From contig NZ_BMFT01000001.1 of the NCBI RefSeq assembly GCF_014639155.1, positions 2,046,001 to 2,110,000 of the forward strand: a stretch of DNA of 64,000 nt, read 5' to 3'. Origin of the DNA: Paenibacillus segetis (lineage in GTDB: Bacteria > Bacillota > Bacilli > Paenibacillales > Paenibacillaceae). Both the position numbers and the translations under genes were made by a program. The notes under the pieces were generated by a model that was given only the letters and a program-made list of their open reading frames with translations, was not told the DNA's origin and ran no database searches. Positions 42,648 through 51,813 of the stretch are shown here, piece after piece; within the stretch, counting starts at the first letter, position 1, and every line of letters begins with the position of its first letter.

Positions 42648-43907
42648 TTAGATTAGTCTAAAGAGCCTCACGTACAGAACAGCGCTTATTAAAGTAACTA
42701 GTAAAATGAAGCCAAAAACCTGGGTGGGTCCGAGCCAAGAAGATAGTAGAATCGTTATTGGGGCGAAAAAGCGGCCGATAGAATACTGTAAATTCGATGC
42801 CCCCATATACTGCCCTCTCGCATCCTCAGGTGCATAATCACTAACAAAACTCTGAGTCACCGGAGAGCGAGATAACTCCCCTATCGTAAAAATAAAAGTA
42901 AATGCAAATAATAACCATATATTTGTTGTTAAGCCGATCAGAAACATGCCGATTCCAAACAATACTGAGGATAAGATAAATACGTTGCGATCACTCCAAT
43001 GTTCAAACCACTTCGTAACGGGAATGACTAATAGAACGAACATAAGACCATTTAGGCCAAGCATCCAACCGAATATCTCCGAATTACTAAGTGAAAAGGA
43101 CCAGTCTTTAAACGCGAACAACGTCTGAGTTGGTACGTATTCTTTGACATAGGTAGCCAAATACATATCAAGCTGCATAAAAGCAATCGTTACTAAGATG
43201 CCTGCAACAATATATATTGCAAAAACTTTATCACGTAAAATAAGTCCATAGTTATGCCATTGTTCTTTGAAGACTTTGGATATCGTATACGATTCATTCG
43301 GAAGCTTATTCGTTTGCTGCGGCAACGTCTCTCTTATCTTCCATAAGATTACAAGAGAATAGAGTAACGTAACGAGAGTACATGTCCACAATAGCTCAGT
43401 TCGATAATGAATGAAAAATATAGATCCAAGCAGTGGACCAAATACAGCACCAATATTTTTCCCTGTTACAAACGTAGCGAATACCATTCTTCGATCCTTC
43501 TCAGGTGTAATGTCGGCTACCATTGCTGAGCTGGCTGGCGTATATATTGACCCACCTAACCCAACACCGATATACGCGATATACTCGAGCCATTGCGAAG
43601 AAGAAATTGCAAATAAGGCAAACATAGCCGATTGCATGAATGCTCCAAGAAGCATGGCTGGACGACGGCCTAGTCGATCAGATAGGTAACCACCAAACAA
43701 ACCTCCAAGGATACCTACAAGTGGGATCACTGTCATTAACATACTTGCGATCGTTTTGCCAAAAGCATCACTAAAAAACAAGGTCATGAAAGGGAAATAC
43801 ATCCAGAAAAGCATGTTGAATAGTGTTTCCCCCATCAGCCTAATCTTCAGATTCAAATCCCATTTGAACCAACTCAACTTAGGTAGACCTCCAGTTCTTA
43901 GCTTCAT
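42648..43907 (-). CDS. MFS transporter
   Basis: About 419 residues with twelve membrane helices. GGYLSDRLGRRPAMLLG between helices 2 and 3 is the MFS motif A, and VGLGGSIYTPASSAMVADITP lies near helix 4-5 (as GSIYTPASSAMVADI). The family includes many drug and sugar exporters. It lies upstream of the MarR gene on the same strand, with an operator between them. ATG 43907 chosen; no strong ribosome binding site is visible. The substrate is unknown. Confidence 0.88.
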   Translation of the reverse strand: MKLRTGGLPKLSWFKWDLNLKIRLMGETLFNMLFWMYFPFMTLFFSDAFGKTIASMLMTVIPLVGILGGLFGGYLSDRLGRRPAMLLGAFMQSAMFALFAISSSQWLEYIAYIGVGLGGSIYTPASSAMVADITPEKDRRMVFATFVTGKNIGAVFGPLLGSIFFIHYRTELLWTCTLVTLLYSLVILWKIRETLPQQTNKLPNESYTISKVFKEQWHNYGLILRDKVFAIYIVAGILVTIAFMQLDMYLATYVKEYVPTQTLFAFKDWSFSLSNSEIFGWMLGLNGLMFVLLVIPVTKWFEHWSDRNVFILSSVLFGIGMFLIGLTTNIWLLFAFTFIFTIGELSRSPVTQSFVSDYAPEDARGQYMGASNLQYSIGRFFAPITILLSSWLGPTQVFGFILLVTLISAVLYVRLFRLI

Positions 43908-43924
43908 CAAGACAATTAACTAAG

Positions 43925-44374
43925 CTAAACATCTATACTCGCAAGATTTTCAAGGTTTGTATGTACAATTCTCTCTACTACATTACGATTGAAATCCGGA
44001 CAAAATCTAGGATATGTGCGATCCAGTCCATATGACCATTTTTCTAATAGAGACTCGTCATAAACTACCATTTCATCGATGATGAACTGAGGAATATAAA
44101 CATTTCGGGTATGTATACCTATGCCCCCATCATACAGTTCTCCCGTAGGAAGACAAATACACACATGATCACATTCGTCACGTGAGGGTGTCATTACAAA
44201 GCAAATATGAACTTTGTGATCAAAAAGTTCATTCCACTTCAGAACAAAGATTTGGGCAAACACACCACATGGTCCATAATTAATGCGTGGAATTTCATCT
44301 TGAAAGCCATATTCTGCATTAATTTCCTCTTTGATCTTCTCTAAAATTTCTCTTGTCTTTAGATTCCTCAACAT
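43925..44374 (-). CDS. unknown protein with Cys/His/Asp pattern
   Basis: About 149 residues, soluble. I do not recognise it. The spacing of YGPCGVFAQIF (Cys), HVCICLPTGELYDGG (His, then Asp) recalls papain-like or transglutaminase-like cysteine enzymes, where a Cys on a helix and a His and Asp on strands form the site. This is only a pattern. The ATG lies two bases after the stop of the acetyltransferase gene, so the two are probably coupled; an earlier GTG (44392) would overlap it. Confidence 0.6.
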   Translation of the reverse strand: MLRNLKTREILEKIKEEINAEYGFQDEIPRINYGPCGVFAQIFVLKWNELFDHKVHICFVMTPSRDECDHVCICLPTGELYDGGIGIHTRNVYIPQFIIDEMVVYDESLLEKWSYGLDRTYPRFCPDFNRNVVERIVHTNLENLASIDV

Positions 44375-44375
44375 A

Positions 44376-44912
44376 CTATTCAAAGAATACACTCGGATAT
44401 TCTACAACTCCAGAAACATTAGCAAGAGCATTATCTTGCAGCTCTAATGCCATAAATGCATCATCCGGTACTTCGAATGGAGCCTCTATCCCCCAATTGG
44501 ATGCAGCTTTGAAGCCAAATTTAGGATAATATTCTGGATGTCCTAATACGACAACAGAACTAAATCCAAGTTCTTTGGCTTGTTGTAATGCTTTGAGAAT
44601 TAACAGCTTACCTATGCCTTTGTTTTGATACTCTGGCAAGACAGCAAGAGGAGCAAGTGCAAGTGATTCAACACTTTGCATACCACTTACAATTGTAATT
44701 TTAGATAACAAAATATGCCCAACAATTTCGTTATCATTCGTTGTAGTAGCTACTAAGGATAGTTCTGGAATAAAGACGTCTGCTAGTCTGATTCGAGCAA
44801 CTAACTCATGCTCCTTCTTATCGCTAAGCTCCATATTCGCAAAAGCACGCTGTACGACTTCTTCGGTCATTTTATAATCATGAGGTAGTTCTTTTCGGAT
44901 CGAAATATTCAT
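44376..44912 (-). CDS. GNAT N-acetyltransferase
   Basis: 178 residues. ALAPLAVLPEYQNKGIGKLLI is motif A with the Q-x-x-G-[IL]-G loop (EYQNKGIGKLL), and VVLGHPEYYPKFGFKAASNWG (as LGHPEYYPKFGFKAASN) is a conserved YjhQ-like segment. The acceptor is unknown. It is followed immediately by the unknown Cys/His protein gene, and the MFS gene follows that. Confidence 0.9.
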   Translation of the reverse strand: MNISIRKELPHDYKMTEEVVQRAFANMELSDKKEHELVARIRLADVFIPELSLVATTTNDNEIVGHILLSKITIVSGMQSVESLALAPLAVLPEYQNKGIGKLLILKALQQAKELGFSSVVVLGHPEYYPKFGFKAASNWGIEAPFEVPDDAFMALELQDNALANVSGVVEYPSVFFE

Positions 44913-45001
44913 GTTAACATCTCCTAATTAGGTTTTTGAGCTATGATGTGTAATATTATTTTAGTACAGTAATGACAAAAAGCAATGAGGAGTTGATATC
45001 C

Positions 45002-45985
45002 ATGATGAGATGTGTTGTTGCCAAAAAGCCTGGTGGCGCTGACCAACTTGAAGTTGTTGAGCTACCCAAACCCATACCAGCCAGTGGTGAATTACTGATT
45101 CGTGTCCACACTACGGCGTTAAATCGTACAGATATATTAATGCGTGAAGGTAAAACAGGTTATGTATCAAATCCGATTATTGGTGTTGAAATTGCGGGCA
45201 CCGTAGTTGAAATAAATGGAGTCAGCCCGTTTTCTATCGGTGATAAAGTCATGGGACTTGTCAATGGTGGCGGTTATGCTGAATATGTCGTTATGCCCAT
45301 CGATCGTGCCATGAAGATACCGGAATCTTTTACTTTTGAAGAGGCGGCCGCTATTCCAGAAGTGTATCTAACTGCATATCAGACTCTGATTTGGATTGGT
45401 AAGCTTCAAGAACATGAGACCGTCTTAATTCACGCAGGTGCTAGCGGAGTTGGGACAGCGGCTATTCAATTGGCAAAAAAGCTGTGTAAAGCCAAAGTTA
45501 TCGTTACTGCTGGTGCCATAGAGAAGTTAGATTTCTGTCAATCACTCGGTGCCGATGTAATTATTAATTACAAAGAACAGGCCTTTGATCAAGAGGTGCT
45601 TCGTGCTACCAATGGGCAAGGTGTGGATCTGATTCTAGATTTTATCGGTGCAGACTTTTGGGCGAAAAACCTAACAAGTATAAAAGTAGATGGGCGTTGG
45701 GTACTTATTGGCGTTCTAGGTGGAGCACAAATTGAAAAGGTCAATTTATTTGAAATTATGATGAAAAGAATACAACTAACTGGAACATTATTAACCCCCA
45801 GAAGCGATGAATATAAATCCCGCATAACGAATGAGTTCATCAGCACCGTAACTCCTTATTTTGAGCGGGGCGAAGTCTTTTCGGTCGTTGACAAAATATA
45901 TCCACTCGAACAAGTTGCTGAGGCTCATAAACGTATGGAAGATAATCTCAATATCGGAAAGATCATTCTTCAAGTGAAAAAATAG
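45002..45985 (+). CDS. NAD(P)H:quinone oxidoreductase (PIG3/zeta-crystallin type)
   Basis: 327 residues of the medium-chain reductase family without zinc ligands. ALNRTDILMREGKTGY, GVEIAGTVVEINGVSPF, then the nucleotide site HAGASGVGTAAIQLAK and ADVIINYKEQ; DLILDFIGADFW and LGGAQIEKVNLF are PIG3-like. It should reduce quinones with NADPH. ATG 45002 has GAGGAG nine bases before. It is close to the quinone-type MarR cluster, though on the other strand. Confidence 0.9.
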   Translation: MMRCVVAKKPGGADQLEVVELPKPIPASGELLIRVHTTALNRTDILMREGKTGYVSNPIIGVEIAGTVVEINGVSPFSIGDKVMGLVNGGGYAEYVVMPIDRAMKIPESFTFEEAAAIPEVYLTAYQTLIWIGKLQEHETVLIHAGASGVGTAAIQLAKKLCKAKVIVTAGAIEKLDFCQSLGADVIINYKEQAFDQEVLRATNGQGVDLILDFIGADFWAKNLTSIKVDGRWVLIGVLGGAQIEKVNLFEIMMKRIQLTGTLLTPRSDEYKSRITNEFISTVTPYFERGEVFSVVDKIYPLEQVAEAHKRMEDNLNIGKIILQVKK

Positions 45986-46071
45986 CTTTATGGCTATTTG
46001 TGATACGGTTCACCGTAATGTATCCAAGCACAAAGTACAGTTTGACCATAAATATTTATATTAGTAATTAG

Positions 46072-46106
46072 ACAAGAAGCCACTCCTAGATGGAGTGGCT
46101 TCTTGT
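46072..46106 (+). terminator. terminator of the quinone oxidoreductase gene
   Basis: ACAAGAAGCCACTCC and GGAGTGGCTTCTTGT make a perfect 15-bp stem with a TAGAT loop, followed by GATTTAACTTTTT. Confidence 0.85.
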
Positions 46107-46143
46107 GATTTAACTTTTTCTCCCAAAAGAAAGAAAGGAAATT

Positions 46144-46420
46144 TTATGGTCGCATTTCATAAAAACCATACTTAATAGAACTAACGAGCCAGCGATCGCC
46201 CTTCGTCACAAATAGACTTTCCTCCGTGTCATATCCTGCCCGTTGAAAACTTCTCTTTTGATTTTCAAAGTGATGTCGCTCGGATAGAAATACATATGAG
46301 TAGCTGCGTCCTGAAAACGAGCCGTTGGCTTCAACCCGCCTTCTCTAATCAGCGAGTTAATCATCGTGTCCGAAAAATACGGCTTCGGGTAGGCTCTTCT
46401 TTTGAGAAACGTTAGACATC
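46144..46420 (-). pseudogene. frameshifted C-terminus of an unknown protein
   Basis: On the minus strand one frame gives RRAYPKPYFSDTMINSLIRE and FYPSDITLKIKREVFNGQ and then needs a frameshift to continue as YDTEESLFVTKGDRWLVSS and YGFYEMRP before a stop. Both parts read as real protein, so this is a broken gene tail. The family is unknown to me. Confidence 0.55.
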
Positions 46421-46495
46421 GCTTTGCTGATAGCCCCCATTCAGCAGTGCAAACCCTTCAGTATCAATGATCGGCTGTATATAGACAATGATATA

Positions 46496-46534
46496 AGGCG
46501 CAATGTCTTCTAGGGAGGCATTGCGCCTATTTTT
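46496..46534 (+). terminator. orphan terminator-like hairpin
   Basis: AGGCGCAATG and CATTGCGCCT form a perfect 10-bp stem with ATTTTT after it on the plus strand. No plus-strand gene ends just before it. Confidence 0.5.
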
Positions 46535-46551
46535 GTACCAATTTACATTAA

Positions 46552-46697
46552 TCATCCTTCGTCACGGTCGCCGTCTTGTTTTGACTGCTCCAAATAACCT
46601 TAGCCCCTAACTTCTCACCGGCGATCGAGGCGGATACTCTTCCATTCTGTAGCTTACCTACGTAGATATTACGATCTACAGCCGCCTCAAAGCAACT
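46552..46697 (-). pseudogene. relic of a copper-amine-oxidase-like stalk domain
   Basis: The minus strand reads AAVDRNIYVGKLQNGRVSAS, IAGEKLGAKVIWSSQNKTAT and VTKDD before a stop. This is the end of a stalk domain like the one in the protein at 18125-19228. No start or signal peptide is left. Confidence 0.55.
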
Positions 46698-46811
46698 CAT
46701 CCATTATCGTTTCCCGTTAGTTTGAGTACGAATAGAGCAGTTTGCCAACCTTAGAGCCACTGTTTTCGATCATTAGAATAAAATTGTGTAGCAAGAAGAA
46801 TCATCAAGGTT

Positions 46812-48722
46812 CTATTTTGTGCATATGGAATGTGACTTGGTTTCACCTTCTCTTCCATCAATAAATCCACCACATCGTACGCATCTTGGGATTTTCGAAA
46901 TATTATCTTCATACTTTCTTAAAATATTTTTCCCCTTAGTCGAAACATGTTTATTTTCCCTAAAATCTAGATAAGGAAATCTCAACTGAATATTCTTAAA
47001 TTCTTCATTACTACAAGCTTCTAAAACAGCCTTATAATAATCTGCGACTTCATCATACGCTTTCTTTGCTTGTCTCTTCTTCCTAGCTATTTCTTGTATA
47101 TGTCTTTCATTTTCTACCAAATAATCTTCAAATTCTCTCCGATTATTAACAAACTGACTTAGTAAATCCTGATTCTCGATTAATAAACTCATAAATCGCA
47201 TAAAACCATAGAATGAATTAGTTTTAAATTTTTGTGTAGCTCCATAAAAGTAAACTTGCTGATTAATATTAAGTTCATCTTGAACAAAGCAAAGTAAATT
47301 GAGTGCTTTTTCTTCCAAATCTTTTATTCCCAATTTCTCACCACTATCAACAATCTTCACAAAATTATATATTCTTGATATTACGAAGTCTTCATTTAAC
47401 GAACCAGCCAGTGGGAAGTTTTTTAAGTGGAAAGAAAAATAAGGTATAAAGAGCCTGTTAAAAAGTTCCAGACTTTTCTCGCTTTGATCTCTGGAAGTTT
47501 GTCCAAGTCCATGAGACAGAATTGCCCTACTTAATTTAGATGTATCTAAGCTATCATTTTCAATCAGCTCTTTTTCATCTTCTGAAATCACGACACCTTG
47601 CTCATTAATTCTTATAAATGATTCCTTAACCTTTTCATAATTCCCAGTTACCCATTGAACAGCTATTGATCTTTTGGCAATAATTTGTTTTACTTGCTTG
47701 TACTTTTCATTTTTTGAAGCTTTTATTTCGTTGTAGCTACCGATTTTATCATTAATATATTCTTCGATTGCATTATGGTTACTATCAGATAATTGATTCT
47801 CTTTTCCATAATCGGAATTAACCCATGCAATTAGAGAACTTATTCTATGTGAACCATCAATAACGTATATTTCTCCATCTGAACTCTCCCATAGTATTAT
47901 TGCAGGTATTAAGCCATCATCTAAAAATGTTATTATCAATTTTTCTAAACGTTCTACTGTCCATTGATTGGTATCTCGTTGAAATACAGGTTTTCTCAAT
48001 TGATCGTAGAAAAACTGACCTTTTTCTAAGTCTGTTAAATTAAATCCACTTCGTCTATCAGACTGTAAAGCTATCTGATTATTATCACTCGCTTCTATGT
48101 TTCTTCTTGGAATCAAGTGTTCTAAATTACACTTCATCGTTGATATAAACAATTTTACTTTCACCTCATTATATATTAGTTTCAAAAACTCTTGTTTAGT
48201 AAGCCTTTTCTCAAGATAAAGGATTTGAGCATCCTGAATCAACAATATATCTTTCAAATAATATTTGGTTAATTTATTAGTTAAATCAATTAATACATTT
48301 AATGCGGTTCTTTTATTACCATCTGCAAACCCATGGATATTATGATGTGAAATAAATAATTCAATAATAAATTCTAACTCAGAACTAAAATATACCTTCT
48401 TTGCATAAGAGGATTCATAGGCGCTCTTATCTACATATAATCCAGGGCGAAAGTCAGCGTGCCTAAAGTTTACTAATTGTGCATAATTTAAAAAATCATC
48501 AATTTCATCTTGATTGGTTTCCAGAACGCTATTTTGCATAATTTGATATTTATTGTCTTTCGATAATACTTCTGTAATCCTCTCTATACTTTTTACTTTA
48601 TATTCTCCACCATCATAATCTTTTAAGTTTTTATAAGCCTGCCTTTCGTCAGGTGTCATAGTTCTGTTTATTACGATATTATTTATGCTTCCCACAAATT
48701 TCACTCCCATTATTGCACTCAT
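46812..48722 (-). CDS. Fic/Doc - DUF262 - zinc-knuckle fusion protein
   Basis: 636 residues in clearly AT-rich DNA. Residues about 25-190 are a Fic/Doc domain with HGFADGNKRTALN (His130, Asn136, Lys137, Arg138), the Doc-like G-N-K-R form. Residues about 225-390 are a DUF262/ParB-like domain: KPVFQRDTNQW (about 244-254), VIDGSHRISSL (about 287-297) and ESFIRINEQGVVIS (about 367-380), as in GmrS-type anti-phage nucleases. A helical region follows, and the C-terminus has C614-x2-C617-x13-H631-x2-C634. No membrane or signal segment. GGGAG lies eight bases before GTG 48695, so that may be the true start. I know of no described function for this combination; phage defence or a toxin-like role is inference. 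Confidence 0.8.
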   Translation of the reverse strand: MSAIMGVKFVGSINNIVINRTMTPDERQAYKNLKDYDGGEYKVKSIERITEVLSKDNKYQIMQNSVLETNQDEIDDFLNYAQLVNFRHADFRPGLYVDKSAYESSYAKKVYFSSELEFIIELFISHHNIHGFADGNKRTALNVLIDLTNKLTKYYLKDILLIQDAQILYLEKRLTKQEFLKLIYNEVKVKLFISTMKCNLEHLIPRRNIEASDNNQIALQSDRRSGFNLTDLEKGQFFYDQLRKPVFQRDTNQWTVERLEKLIITFLDDGLIPAIILWESSDGEIYVIDGSHRISSLIAWVNSDYGKENQLSDSNHNAIEEYINDKIGSYNEIKASKNEKYKQVKQIIAKRSIAVQWVTGNYEKVKESFIRINEQGVVISEDEKELIENDSLDTSKLSRAILSHGLGQTSRDQSEKSLELFNRLFIPYFSFHLKNFPLAGSLNEDFVISRIYNFVKIVDSGEKLGIKDLEEKALNLLCFVQDELNINQQVYFYGATQKFKTNSFYGFMRFMSLLIENQDLLSQFVNNRREFEDYLVENERHIQEIARKKRQAKKAYDEVADYYKAVLEACSNEEFKNIQLRFPYLDFRENKHVSTKGKNILRKYEDNISKIPRCVRCGGFIDGREGETKSHSICTK

Positions 48723-49094
48723 TCAAACGAAATACGACACTTATTTTTGAGTTGCTCTCATATTGGTTTTCTTGCACAAGTCAAGAGATACTTCCACTTG
48801 TCCACGGAAATATCAAATACAAAAATTATTATTCGACAGAAACACTGGAAAAACCTGCTTAATTGAAATGATGAGCATACTCTGGAGCGGGGTAACTCAC
48901 CATTTGAGACTTCTTTTTTTGATATTTCCTCAATTTAATCCTTATTCTTGAAGTTATTCGCGGAATTGTTGAACTATCCTTCCCTTTAGCTTTAAACTGG
49001 TTCAAGTAAATTTTTAGACATATATCATATTCGTGACCCAGTTCCAAGCCCCCTTCCCTACGGGGGTCTTATTTATTTTTCAGGAGGGAAAAAG

Positions 49095-49187
49095 ATGAGG
49101 AGAATCATCAAGACACAGCAGGATATTGATGTCCTGCACCGCTTCGAAATACTTACGGTGGCAATCCTCGGTGAGATCGACCGATAA
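49095..49187 (+). CDS. small ORF of 30 codons with strong ribosome binding site
   Basis: It begins MRRIIKTQQDIDVLHRF and follows AGGAGGG with a spacing of about six. The family is unknown. It lies antisense to the relic at 49110-49320, so at most one of the two is meaningful. Chance is not excluded. Confidence 0.25.
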   Translation: MRRIIKTQQDIDVLHRFEILTVAILGEIDR

Positions 49188-49320
49188 GGTGAACGGGGCT
49201 TTTTCTTTCTCCAGATACAAGTACCCCTCACCCTTCACAATCGTGATCTAGGGTTAACTTCCCTTTCTTCCAAGCGTAAGTACCGTCAGAAGCGAGATTT
49301 TCTGCCAGCATCGACACTTC
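49110..49320 (-). pseudogene. frameshifted relic of an unknown protein
   Basis: The minus strand reads MLAENLASDGTYAWKKGKLT and, after a frameshift, EGYLYLEKEKAPFTLSVDLT and DCHRKYFEAVQDINILL. The two parts join well across the break, which supports a dead gene. Its family is unknown. Confidence 0.4.
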
Positions 49321-49570
49321 TGACACTTTTATTTCCCGGCCTCGGGGAGCCTCCTCCGGTTCTCAATACCCTCTTCCTTCCATGGGATGTGACGAGGAAG
49401 TTCCACTCAAAAAACGATAGCCCTATGTACCTTTCCAGCGTTACCATAGCCCGAAACCCACACACATATATACAAATAAATGCCCTGCAAGGAATTACGA
49501 AAAAAAACTTGCCCTTATTTAGGTACGGTTCACAGCGCATGATATTAAAATATGTTGTCCGTTAGCATGA

Positions 49571-49601
49571 AAAAGGCAACCGATAATAACGGTTGCCTTT
49601 T
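49571..49601. terminator. left terminator of the tetR/MFS cassette
   Basis: AAAAGGCAACCG and CGGTTGCCTTTT with a seven-base loop. The word GCATGAAAAAGGCAACCGA (49565-49583) recurs at 51814-51832. Confidence 0.85.
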
Positions 49602-49632
49602 CCTGTCCGATTCCCTTTTCGTATTTCAACAG

Positions 49633-50187
49633 TTACAAATATCTCCTCTTATACAGCGAGGTAATTTGGCCCGCCATGTATTCAGAGCTATATTGAATAC
49701 CATCTTTAATCCACCACATAATAATCCCGAGTAGTGAAGATGCCATAATATCAACTGAAACTGCGTCCCTTGGGGTTTCCGTATTTCTCGCGTTTCTTCG
49801 TGCCTCTATCGTACTTTTGATTAGATTAAACAAATGATTTTTGAATCCTTTATGCTCAACCAATACAGCAAAAATCTCTCGGTATTCATAAATATAATTT
49901 AAAAATGTAACCAACTGCTCCTGCTTGATGCTACTCTTTCCATGTAATATCGGTTCAATTTTCTGCGATAGGTCGTCAAAGATTTCGTGCACGTTCTGGC
50001 GCAACAAGTCGTTAATATCCTCATAGTGCAAATAAAACGTTGCCCGATTTAGTTCTGCACGGTTAGCAATTTTTTGAACGGTCAACGAAGAAATATCGTG
50101 ATTTTCGGCTAACAATGAAAAAACGGCATTCTTCAGCATCTTTTTTGAGCGAATGGCACGTGGATCAGCTTTCTTTTTTGTAGACAT
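49633..50187 (-). CDS. TetR-family repressor of the MFS cassette
   Basis: 184 residues. HTH: SLTVQKIANRAELNRATFYLHYEDINDLL (as LTVQKIANRAELNRATFYLH). The basic N-terminus (STKKKADPRAIRSKK) is typical of this group. It is divergent from the MFS gene, with a perfect 24-bp inverted repeat in between, so it likely represses both. Good GAGGG ribosome site. Confidence 0.9.
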   Translation of the reverse strand: MSTKKKADPRAIRSKKMLKNAVFSLLAENHDISSLTVQKIANRAELNRATFYLHYEDINDLLRQNVHEIFDDLSQKIEPILHGKSSIKQEQLVTFLNYIYEYREIFAVLVEHKGFKNHLFNLIKSTIEARRNARNTETPRDAVSVDIMASSLLGIIMWWIKDGIQYSSEYMAGQITSLYKRRYL

Positions 50188-50236
50188 TTCTTCCCTCGAT
50201 TATCGTTTATTTGTCACTTCATTGACGATTTAACCA

Positions 50237-50260
50237 AATCTGTTGATTAGTCAACAGATT
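50237..50260. promoter_or_regulatory. TetR operator between divergent genes
   Basis: AATCTGTTGA and TCAACAGATT, perfect 10-base arms around TTAG, lie between the tetR and MFS starts. Confidence 0.75.
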
Positions 50261-50353
50261 CAAAGCAATTGTAAATGGGCATCTTTCTTAAATTCTGATA
50301 TCATACATTTTATTGACACAATGTCTAAAAAGCAATGAGAGAGGACCTACTCC

Positions 50354-51805
50354 ATGGGAAAAGACAATAAGAAAGTAAATAACGGGATATTATTAACCAT
50401 TTTAATCTTTGGTTGTTTCTTATCCACATTGAATCAAACGCTATTAAATATCGCTTTAAGTAATTTAATGGATGTATTTCACGTAACGGCAACAACAGTA
50501 CAATGGATTTCAACTGGCTTTATGCTGATCAATGGGATATTGATTCCGATTACAGCTTATCTAATGAAACGCTTTACAACACGTCAACTATTCCTAAGTG
50601 CCATGTTATTCTTGTTATTCGGTTCGATTATTTGTGCTGCAGCACCAAGCTTTAGTGTGCTATTGGCAGGTCGTATGATTCAAGCTGCCGGTGCAGGGAT
50701 TATTATGCCGCTCATGATGGGTGTCGTGCTTGCCATTTTCCCAGTTGAAAAACGTGGTAGTGCTATGGGACTTCTTGGCCTGGCGATCATTTTCGCACCT
50801 GCCATTGGACCGACACTTTCGGGATTTGTCATTCAATATCACTCTTGGCGTTGGTTATTTATCGGTTTAATACCACTTGTCATCATTGTTATTTTATTGG
50901 CATTAAAATATTTAGTGAATGTATCCGAAACGTCGAAGTCGAAGCTCGACGTGGTAAGTGTGTTTTTATCAACAATTGGATTTGGCTTTATTTTATACGG
51001 CTTCAGTAGTGCAGGTAGTAAAGGTTGGGACGACTTCGTTGTGATACTTTCATTAGTGATTGGTATCGTAGTAACGGGCCTCTTCTGTATTCGACAACTG
51101 AAGTCCGATGACCCATTATTGAACCTTTCTGTCTTTAAACATAAAGTCTTTACGACAACGTCTATAATTAACGTATTGATCACGATGATGATGTACGCCG
51201 ACATGATCTTATTGCCGATCTATTTACAAAAGAGTCGTGGATTCACAGCATTTGATGCCGGGCTGTTATTATTGCCGGGTGCACTCGTGAATGCGTTTAT
51301 GTCACCCATTACGGGTAAATTATACGATCGTTTTGGTGCGAAGCCGCTGTTTATCATTGGTTTACTGTTCATTATCCCATCCATGTGGGCGGTAACGGAT
51401 TTAACTGAATCGACTACGTATATGTATTTAATGATTCGGACGATTTTCCTGCGAATTGGATTAAGCTTCATTACAATGCCACTCAATACGGCCGGACTTA
51501 ATGCGCTACCCAAACAACTCGGTATGCACGGTTCAGCAGTGAATAATACCATTCGGCAAATTGCTGGTGCGATTGGTACGGCTGTCGTGATTACGATTTA
51601 CACAGCGCAGGCAACAAGTCATGCAGCGTCAGTGATGCAGAGCAATCCTTCTACAACACCTGAGCTCCTAAAAACCCTTGCTTCGATTTTGGGCGCAAGT
51701 GATGCCTATTACTTCATGATGATCTTAGCCGTTGTCGCACTTGTTATCACATTATTTATGCCTATGAAAAAGAAGACAACGATAAAAGAAAATAGCATGA
51801 ATTAG
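50354..51805 (+). CDS. DHA2-family MFS drug exporter (EmrB/QacA type)
   Basis: 483 residues with fourteen membrane helices. STLNQTLLNIALSNLMDVF in helix 1 is the DHA2 motif D1, GRMIQAAGAGIIMPLMMGV in helix 4 and LLGLAIIFAPAIGPTLSGF in helix 5 (motif C) are seen. These are proton-coupled multidrug exporters. GAGGACC lies before the ATG. The divergent tetR and shared operator suggest ligand-induced expression. Confidence 0.92.
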   Translation: MGKDNKKVNNGILLTILIFGCFLSTLNQTLLNIALSNLMDVFHVTATTVQWISTGFMLINGILIPITAYLMKRFTTRQLFLSAMLFLLFGSIICAAAPSFSVLLAGRMIQAAGAGIIMPLMMGVVLAIFPVEKRGSAMGLLGLAIIFAPAIGPTLSGFVIQYHSWRWLFIGLIPLVIIVILLALKYLVNVSETSKSKLDVVSVFLSTIGFGFILYGFSSAGSKGWDDFVVILSLVIGIVVTGLFCIRQLKSDDPLLNLSVFKHKVFTTTSIINVLITMMMYADMILLPIYLQKSRGFTAFDAGLLLLPGALVNAFMSPITGKLYDRFGAKPLFIIGLLFIIPSMWAVTDLTESTTYMYLMIRTIFLRIGLSFITMPLNTAGLNALPKQLGMHGSAVNNTIRQIAGAIGTAVVITIYTAQATSHAASVMQSNPSTTPELLKTLASILGASDAYYFMMILAVVALVITLFMPMKKKTTIKENSMN

Positions 51806-51813
51806 TCAAGCTG

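Larger units (their letters stand above)
45986..46811. other. gene-poor stretch with relics
   Basis: This interval holds a terminator (46072-46106), two truncated minus-strand coding relics (46144-46420 and 46552-46697) and a hairpin between them. No intact gene was found. Confidence 0.7.
48723..49632. other. AT-rich to GC-mixed stretch with relics only
   Basis: No intact gene seen. It contains a 30-codon ORF at 49095, a broken minus-strand frame at 49110-49320 and the terminator at 49571. A TTTTTTGATATTTCC run near 48913 has no visible hairpin. Confidence 0.6.

Noticed and set aside
46812-46890. C-terminal CxxC...HxxC as a truncated HNH nuclease
   Set aside because: The CVRCGGFIDG start looks like an HNH zinc loop, but the DH and N/H residues are missing and the stop is followed by no HNH remnant. 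A complete short zinc knuckle is the simpler reading.
49286-49540. 84-codon minus-strand frame at the island edge
   Set aside because: It has basic low-complexity content, no ribosome site and overlaps the more convincing frameshifted relic.
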